From positions 1 to 38,479 of the forward strand of contig NZ_CALIMW010000071.1 of NCBI RefSeq assembly GCF_938045405.1: a stretch of 38,479 nt of DNA, read 5' to 3'. Under the pieces are notes generated by a model. The model worked only from the letters and a program-made list of their open reading frames with translations, was not told the origin of the DNA and did no database searches. Numbering within the stretch: the stretch's first letter is position 1; every line of letters begins with the position of its first letter. The position numbers and the translations under genes were made by a program. The DNA is from an uncultured Campylobacter sp. (GTDB lineage Bacteria; Campylobacterota; Campylobacteria; Campylobacterales; Campylobacteraceae). This document shows positions 32,841 through 38,479 of this stretch, one piece after another.

Positions 32841-32873
32841 CGCAAACTTTACGAATTTCAAAGGATCAAATAT

Positions 32874-35800
32874 ATGAAAAAATCCATCTGCTCCTCTATG
32901 CTTAGCCTCGCAGCGGTGCTCGCACTAGCGCCCGCACAAGCGCTTTGCAACGCAGATTCTAATCCGCCGCTTATCCACACCCACAATAACCTCTATTCGG
33001 CGGGATTTAGCGGCAATACTAGCGGCAGCGGTAGCACCAGCCCGAACGGCAATATTACGACGATTATGGGCGTTGCAAGTGGCGGGACGGATTATTCTGG
33101 CAGCGTGATTTACGGCGGAGGAAGCGGCGATGGGATCGCTGGCTTTACTGAGTTAAACTCCGCCTCCAACAATAGACTTACGATTAGAGGCGCAAACGCT
33201 TACGTGGGTATCGCAATAGGCGCCGAAGCCAAGGGCGTATCTGATAATTACGTGAGCTTAGAAAACGGCTCTAAGGTAAATTTGGTCGTGGGCGGGCAAG
33301 GCATAGCGGCGTCTAAAACAGGTAACGAAGGCGAAGCGACGCGGAATCAGGTTTTTGTAAAATACGGCGCCGAAATTACGGGAAATGCCGATAACTTCGG
33401 CGGTAGCTCAAATAGACATTATAATATCATCGGCGGCAGAAGCGGAGCGGACAAAAAAGCCTCCTCTAACGCCGTAACGATCGACGGAGGCACTATCGGC
33501 AACGGCTCCGTTACGAATGTAATCGTGGGCGGTATAGTAAGCGGCGGCGGCGATGCCGTATCAAATAGAATAACTATCAAAGGCGGCACGTTTAGAGGAG
33601 GCTTTGATATATTCGGCGCGCAATCCTCCACAGGGCAAAGTAACTCTAATAGAGTCAATATAACGGCGCCTTATTACGGCGGCACAAGCACTATTACTTT
33701 AAGCGGTAGTGGTAGAATTTGGGGTGCAGCAGGCGGAAGCGGAAACTCTAGCGCAAACTCCGTATCCATAAGCGCAAAGCTAAAAGCGCAAAATTACCAA
33801 GTAGTAGGCGGTCAAGCAAATAGCGCTAGCGTAATGAGCGCAAATCGCGTAGAGATCAATAACGACGATGCGATCGTAGGCAGCGTCACGGGCTCTTTGG
33901 GCGGCGCTTCAAGCTCACGAAGCGTAATTGATATTTACAAAGGTACCGTAAAGGGCGATGTTGCAGCAGCAAACGGCATCGTAGGCGAATCGGACGGCGA
34001 TAGAGTTACTCTAGGGGCATTCGACTCCAACAAAGGCGTGCACATCGGAGGCAATGTCTATGGCGCACGTGCAGGAAGCGTCAAAAACGCAGTCGTTTAT
34101 ATCAATAAAGAAAGAACGACGATAGCAGGAGACGTCTTTGCGGGCTACGCTACAAGCGGCAGCGTCGAGAATAGCAACGTAAATTTTAGAGGCGGCACGA
34201 TAAGCGGTACAATCTACGGCAGCAATAAGCCTACGGATAAAACTAATACCTTACATATAGAAAATTGGGTCGGCGGCGGCATTAAAAAAGCTAAAGACAT
34301 TAAAAATTTCGGCTCTATAAATTTTCATGATCTATATTCCACTACCCAAGCCGATGCGCCGCTTACTCTAACCACTAATGGCAATACGAATTTAAACGGC
34401 ACAAAGATAGAGGGTATAAAATCAGATCTTGGCGAAGGAAAGTACTATCTGATCCACAACTCTGGCGGCGGCACGATCACCAGAGCCGCACAAACCGTGC
34501 AAGATAATCAAATTTACACGATTACCGACAAAGATCACTATCAAATCACCGGCACCACGATCGAGGTCGAAAACAGTAAGAATTTAATCATGCAGAAAGG
34601 CACATTAACTCGTTCTTGGATAGATCCCAACTTCGATCAAAGCGAGCTAATGCAAAATCAAAATTCTAACAAGGCCGCAGGCGCCACTGAGTTATTCGGC
34701 AATAAAGGAAACACCGTAATGGTAAAGGAGAATGCAGGCAATCTAGGCGGCAAAAACATAAGCTCGGGCAGAGACGACGCTACCGACGGAAGCAACAGCG
34801 TCCACGACAACCACACCAAGATCAATGGCGGAAGCAACATAGGCGAGATCGATGGCGGATATTCAAATTCCGCTACCCCGCAAGAAATTTATAATAACCA
34901 TGTAACTTTCGAAGCAAGCGGAATAGACGTGGGGTACGTAAATGCGGGCATCACTCATAGCATTAGCGGCGGCGGAAACGTCCACGATAATAGCGTAACT
35001 ACGAATGCTACGATAATCCACAATAGCATTTACGGCGGCAATACTAGCAACGGAGAAGCCAAATCCAATATCGTAACGATAAACAACGGCAGCGTAGGAG
35101 CAATGGCGGTAGGCGGCAAGGGAAACAGCGCGATTTCCAACACTATCACTCTCAACTCGGTAAACGTAGGCGGAAGCGTATACGGCGGAAAGGCTAGCGG
35201 CACCGCCTCCTCCAACACTGTAAATTTAAACGGCAACACGCAAGTTGCTGGCAACGTCTACGCGGCGGAAGCCGCTAGCGGCAGCAACAACGTAGTAAAT
35301 TTCAGAAGCGGCAGTGTAGCGGGCACGTTATACGGAGTATCTAGCGCAAACGCTAGCAATTCGGGCAATAGCCTAAATATCCTATCTTCAAACTCCGGCA
35401 ATGGCCTAAATGCAGGGAATTTTGCAAATTTCAATAAATTGGAATTTAACCTAGCCTCCCTTAGTGAGATTGAAAACGACGCTTCGTCTAGTACCAAAAG
35501 AGCTTTAAGCCTAACCGGCTCCGGCAATACTGATCTAAGCGGTACCGATATATTCGTAAACTCCGCAAGCGAATTTAACGCTTTAAACAATGCAAGCTAT
35601 CCAGATGGCGATAATAAGAAATACACACTTGCCTATAAAAGCGGAGGCGGTAAATTTACCGGATATGATCCACGCTTTAAAGACAAGGGCTACGTAACTC
35701 AACTAAATAAAAACTATGTCATAAAAGATGCCAATACCTTTAGCAGAAACATAGGTGGTATGCATATAAGCGAGGATGAGCGGGAGCTTTATATCCAAAA

Positions 35801-37346
35801 GCTTATTAAGACTAACGAGAGCATAAATGGAGACTTTGATGCGGATGAGCTGCAGAAGTATCTTGGTGCCGGCGGTCTTAACGGAAATAACATAGATATA
35901 GGTAAAGCGGGGGAGGATAAGAATTTTAACGCTAGAAATATCAACGCAGCAGGCGCAAACAATACGTTAAATTTCATCAGCGGTCATAATGTAGGCGTAA
36001 TAAGCGCAAGCGGTGGCGGCAACACCCTTAACATAGGAGCTAGCAATAGCTCTCCTGCGGTAGTAAATTCCTTAAGCGCTAAAAATATTAGCGGTTTTGA
36101 CAGGTTAAATTTCTTCCTTCCTAGCTCTATTAGAGCAGGCGATAGTGTGCTTACCCTAAGCGACCCTACTGCCAATACCGATCTAAGCAACGTAAGCAAT
36201 ATCACGGCTTATATAAGCGGAGTAAGCGGTCCGATTAATCCAAGCAGCGAGATTCATCTAATCAATAAGCAAGGAAGCGGCAGCCTTATAACTCCTAACG
36301 CAGCCAATATGCATGCAACGCTAAATGTAGGAGTAAGCCTAAGCTATAGCCCTAAAATTTATCAAAGCGGCAATTATCTAAATTTAGGATTCGATGTTTC
36401 CTCGGCTCCTAGCGCGCGCGTAAGCTCTAATACCAAATCCTTCGCAGAAACCCGTGCTGCAAGCTTAGCTAGCCTAAAGAGCGGAAGCGAGTTAATCACC
36501 AACTACCTAGATAAGCTAATACCGGATGGGCATTTAGAGCTATTTCCTTTTGCTATAAGCGAAGCTTATGATCTAAGGTATGAGACGGGCTCGCACGTAA
36601 ATTCTAAAGGCTATGGCGTTGCAGCAGGACTTGCCAGCTTGACTGAGAATTTCGCAGGAGATATCTTAAGCGGAGTATTCGTAGAATATGGAAAAGCCAA
36701 CTATGATAGCTACTTAGATAGCGGTCTACATGCAGACGGAGATAGCGAGTATATAGGCGGAGGCTTGATGCTAAAGCAAAACTTTACTAGTGGTACCTAC
36801 CTGGATGCAAGCTTTCACGTAGGTAAGATAAGCAGCGACTACAATAGTAACGACTGGACCTATGCCATAGCTCCTGGAGTATTAGCTCATAATGAGAAGT
36901 TTGATATTAGCTCAACCTATATGGCTACTCATATAGGAATAGGTCAGATCTTTGATCTAAGCCAAAGTAACAAGTTAGACGTTTATACTAAATGGCTATA
37001 TGCTTACACGGATGATGCAGATGCTACTATAAGCTCTGGCGAGAGATATCACTTTGATAGCGTTACATCTAATAGGCTAAGAGCGGGTCTTAGAGATACT
37101 ATAAATCTAAAAGATGAGCATAACCTATATGTAGGAGGCGCTTATGAGTATGAGTTTAGCGGGGATGCTAAAGCATCTACTATGGGACTTGACGCTCCTA
37201 AGCCTAGCCTAAAAGGCTCAACCGGAGTATTTGAAGCCGGCTATAAATACGATAGCAAAAACCTTATCTTTAGCCTAGGAGGCAAGGGCTACGTAGGCAA
37301 AACAAGAGGTGCGGCTATCAATGCAGGGTTTGAGATTATGTTTTAA
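32874..37346 (+). CDS. Autotransporter with modular Gly/Asn/Ser-rich passenger (type Va)
   Basis: A 1490-residue surface protein. The signal peptide is MKKSICSSMLSLAAVLALAP. The passenger is built of short beta-helix-like units of the form SNxVxI(x)GGxxxGxVxGG. It is divided into three unequal parts, each ending in a related sequence of the type L(T/S)xxxNT(N/D)L(N/S)GT, a YxLxxxSGGG strand and an (I)YIQK/LxxGFD-like element. The translocator barrel covers about the last 265 residues (from PFAISEAYDLRYETGS), with alternating strands and the terminal Phe (NAGFEIMF) recognised by the BAM complex. AAAGGATC precedes the ATG at 32874. No catalytic triad is seen in the passenger, so adhesion is a likely role. 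Codon choice turns AT-richer towards the barrel. Confidence 0.92.
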   Translation: MKKSICSSMLSLAAVLALAPAQALCNADSNPPLIHTHNNLYSAGFSGNTSGSGSTSPNGNITTIMGVASGGTDYSGSVIYGGGSGDGIAGFTELNSASNNRLTIRGANAYVGIAIGAEAKGVSDNYVSLENGSKVNLVVGGQGIAASKTGNEGEATRNQVFVKYGAEITGNADNFGGSSNRHYNIIGGRSGADKKASSNAVTIDGGTIGNGSVTNVIVGGIVSGGGDAVSNRITIKGGTFRGGFDIFGAQSSTGQSNSNRVNITAPYYGGTSTITLSGSGRIWGAAGGSGNSSANSVSISAKLKAQNYQVVGGQANSASVMSANRVEINNDDAIVGSVTGSLGGASSSRSVIDIYKGTVKGDVAAANGIVGESDGDRVTLGAFDSNKGVHIGGNVYGARAGSVKNAVVYINKERTTIAGDVFAGYATSGSVENSNVNFRGGTISGTIYGSNKPTDKTNTLHIENWVGGGIKKAKDIKNFGSINFHDLYSTTQADAPLTLTTNGNTNLNGTKIEGIKSDLGEGKYYLIHNSGGGTITRAAQTVQDNQIYTITDKDHYQITGTTIEVENSKNLIMQKGTLTRSWIDPNFDQSELMQNQNSNKAAGATELFGNKGNTVMVKENAGNLGGKNISSGRDDATDGSNSVHDNHTKINGGSNIGEIDGGYSNSATPQEIYNNHVTFEASGIDVGYVNAGITHSISGGGNVHDNSVTTNATIIHNSIYGGNTSNGEAKSNIVTINNGSVGAMAVGGKGNSAISNTITLNSVNVGGSVYGGKASGTASSNTVNLNGNTQVAGNVYAAEAASGSNNVVNFRSGSVAGTLYGVSSANASNSGNSLNILSSNSGNGLNAGNFANFNKLEFNLASLSEIENDASSSTKRALSLTGSGNTDLSGTDIFVNSASEFNALNNASYPDGDNKKYTLAYKSGGGKFTGYDPRFKDKGYVTQLNKNYVIKDANTFSRNIGGMHISEDERELYIQKLIKTNESINGDFDADELQKYLGAGGLNGNNIDIGKAGEDKNFNARNINAAGANNTLNFISGHNVGVISASGGGNTLNIGASNSSPAVVNSLSAKNISGFDRLNFFLPSSIRAGDSVLTLSDPTANTDLSNVSNITAYISGVSGPINPSSEIHLINKQGSGSLITPNAANMHATLNVGVSLSYSPKIYQSGNYLNLGFDVSSAPSARVSSNTKSFAETRAASLASLKSGSELITNYLDKLIPDGHLELFPFAISEAYDLRYETGSHVNSKGYGVAAGLASLTENFAGDILSGVFVEYGKANYDSYLDSGLHADGDSEYIGGGLMLKQNFTSGTYLDASFHVGKISSDYNSNDWTYAIAPGVLAHNEKFDISSTYMATHIGIGQIFDLSQSNKLDVYTKWLYAYTDDADATISSGERYHFDSVTSNRLRAGLRDTINLKDEHNLYVGGAYEYEFSGDAKASTMGLDAPKPSLKGSTGVFEAGYKYDSKNLIFSLGGKGYVGKTRGAAINAGFEIMF

Positions 37347-37414
37347 ATTTTAAGGGGCAAGCAAGCCCTAGCTTGCACATCTATAAAATTTCAGATCCTA
37401 TACTTAAAATTTCA

Positions 37415-37442
37415 GGGGCGGGAGATTTCTCGCCCCTTTTTA
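37415..37442 (+). terminator. Rho-independent terminator after the autotransporter
   Basis: GGGGCG (37415-37420) pairs with CGCCCC (37431-37436), with further AGA/TCT pairing inside, followed by TTTTT. A weaker GCAAGC/GCTTGC hairpin lies closer to the stop (37357-37376). Confidence 0.85.
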
Positions 37443-38356
37443 AATTTAGATGCTACGCACTAGATAAATTTCATAGATTCGCTCTTATGCGATAACGATC
37501 TTATTAAATGCGCCGTATCCGCCCGCATAAAATTTTACCGCAAGCGGTGCAAGATAATTCATAAAATTCTACGCCGCTTTAAAATTCTGCGATACGAAAG
37601 AATTTAGGCTCAATTCGCAGAGGAATTTCATAGTCTGCCTTATCTTTAAAGAACTGGCGTAATCTTAGGTTCTTTTGCCAAAGCCAAAAAAGCTTGTCAA
37701 AGCAGCAATACCATCATTATTGGCTTTATTGCTAAGGCCGGTGCCTTTTATTTATATCCTGCGCTTTATATTTTAAAAGTGAAGCTACGAAATTTCGAAG
37801 TAAAAGTGAAATTATATAAGAAAGATCTTGCAAAACTTAAAATTATAAAATTTTAAAACTGCTTGTCTTAGAATTTATAAGCAAAATTTCGTAAGGTCTA
37901 AAATTTTAAAATTCCGTGCCTTAGAATTTCAAATTTCAACTTACACTTTTCATTAAGGTTTGGGCTAAATTTTAAATTTTAGGCAATTAAATTTTAAAAT
38001 TCTGCGCCTAAATCTTGCCTGTGAATTTTAAAATTACTCAGCGCAGTTTTGATCGTTCGCTTCAAAGATGCGACCTGTTATAAAAATAAAGCTTACTCTA
38101 CGCGAAACAAGTCTTGGCTCGAGCTTTGCTTTAGCTACACAAAGCCTAAAATTTAAACCTTGACGGCAGGTAAATCTAACTGCTCGCGATTATAGAATTT
38201 TAAGCGGTATTCATAGCGTTGCAAACCTACATTTTTATAATTTTATAGTTTGGTAAACGGGTTATACAAACGAACGATCTATAGTTTAAGATCTACTTTT
38301 CGCAATTTTATACTAATAGAAAATATTTGATATCTCGTTAAGCTATGGGTTTGAGC
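37443..38356. other. About 0.9 kb without a recognisable gene
   Basis: The stretch is AT-rich and crowded with AATTTTAAAATT palindromes between 37840 and 38040. On the minus strand a 27-codon frame at about 37666-37749 ends in SNKANNDGIAALTSFFGFGK; it has no start codon and could be the end of a lost gene. A TATATAAT word on the minus strand lies at about 37813-37820. I support no gene here. Confidence 0.4.
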
Positions 38357-38479
38357 CTACTTTTTCGTAATTTTATAGAGTAAATTTCCGATGCTTTGGA
38401 TGATCTGCACGAGTACGATCAGAATCACGACAGTGTATGCCATTATATCGGGGCGAAAGCGCTGAAAGCCGTAGCGGAT
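38357..38479 (-). CDS. metI: MetI-type methionine ABC transporter permease, C-terminal end (5' end outside window)
   Basis: Forty codons and a TAG stop are visible, open to the window edge. The peptide contains RYGFQRFRPDIMAYTVV and then ILIVLVQIIQSIGNLL with a basic tail. The end of MetI permeases reads similarly: Y.RF..DVM..TV.LL..LVQ.IQ..GD. The fragment is the last TM helix of the inner-membrane permease that works with MetN and MetQ to import D- or L-methionine. The rest, and any metN or metQ, lie beyond the window. The assignment rests on one conserved helix and its flank. Confidence 0.75.
   Translation of the reverse strand: MRYGFQRFRPDIMAYTVVILIVLVQIIQSIGNLLYKITKK

Noticed and set aside
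32832..32873. Upstream start of the autotransporter at ATG 32832
   Set aside because: That ATG overlaps the TATAAT box and would put a charged extension before a normal signal peptide.
1..38479. tRNA, rRNA, CRISPR arrays, insertion sequences, prophage or integrase genes
   Set aside because: I looked for T-loop and anticodon-like patterns, regular spaced repeats and recombinase motifs and saw none that hold up by eye.

Overview
The window looks like a chromosomal segment of a Campylobacter from the GC-richer oral clade. C. gracilis is my best guess, with C. showae, C. rectus, C. curvus and C. concisus as alternatives. The reasons are a PEB4-type SurA-like foldase, an aspA-dcuA pair, very frequent AAATTT and AAAATTTT words in spacers, small two-component genes, and several TTG starts. 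The species call is inference from gene content and composition; no alignment was run.

Left part (1-5700): the 3' end of a PEB4-like peptidyl-prolyl isomerase, a DedA membrane protein, aspartase AspA with the dicarboxylate antiporter DcuA (aspartate/fumarate respiration), and a flavodoxin-fold NAD(P)H oxidoreductase. Two clear hairpin terminators lie here.

Decayed and accessory part (5700-9050): a long stretch without an intact gene holds, on the minus strand, what reads as a ruined cobyrinate a,c-diamide synthase gene (cobB/cbiA). Next come a frameshifted SUKH/SMI1-like gene, a 45-codon fragment resembling the start of a GIY-YIG/T5orf172 domain, and a secreted tyrosine-phosphatase-like protein.

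Envelope and signalling part (9460-13620): a minus-strand operon of three lipoproteins (CsgG/HfaB family, DUF4810, DUF799/GNA1162) plus a DIP1984-family protein. It is divergent from an OmpR-type regulator and its histidine kinase.

Middle part (13620-23700): a 27-residue membrane microprotein with its own promoter and strong ribosome site; two paralogous, unrecognised polytopic membrane proteins flanking an oppositely oriented unknown gene with a possible immunity-like C-terminal half; a TauE/SafE permease; a conserved unknown protein; a flotillin; a solitary metal-chelate/cobalamin-type binding protein; and an ICMT-like methyltransferase interrupted by one in-frame TGA.

Right part (24000-38479): an SH3-C40 (NlpC/P60) lipoprotein divergent from a PIF1-like helicase, a DUF3137 protein, D-amino-acid aminotransferase, a small two-TM protein, three tandem paralogous amino-acid-type binding proteins without permease or ATPase, a 1490-residue autotransporter with three internal passenger modules, about 1 kb without a recognisable gene, and the C-terminal end of a MetI-type permease. 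I saw no tRNA, rRNA, CRISPR array, transposase or integrase.
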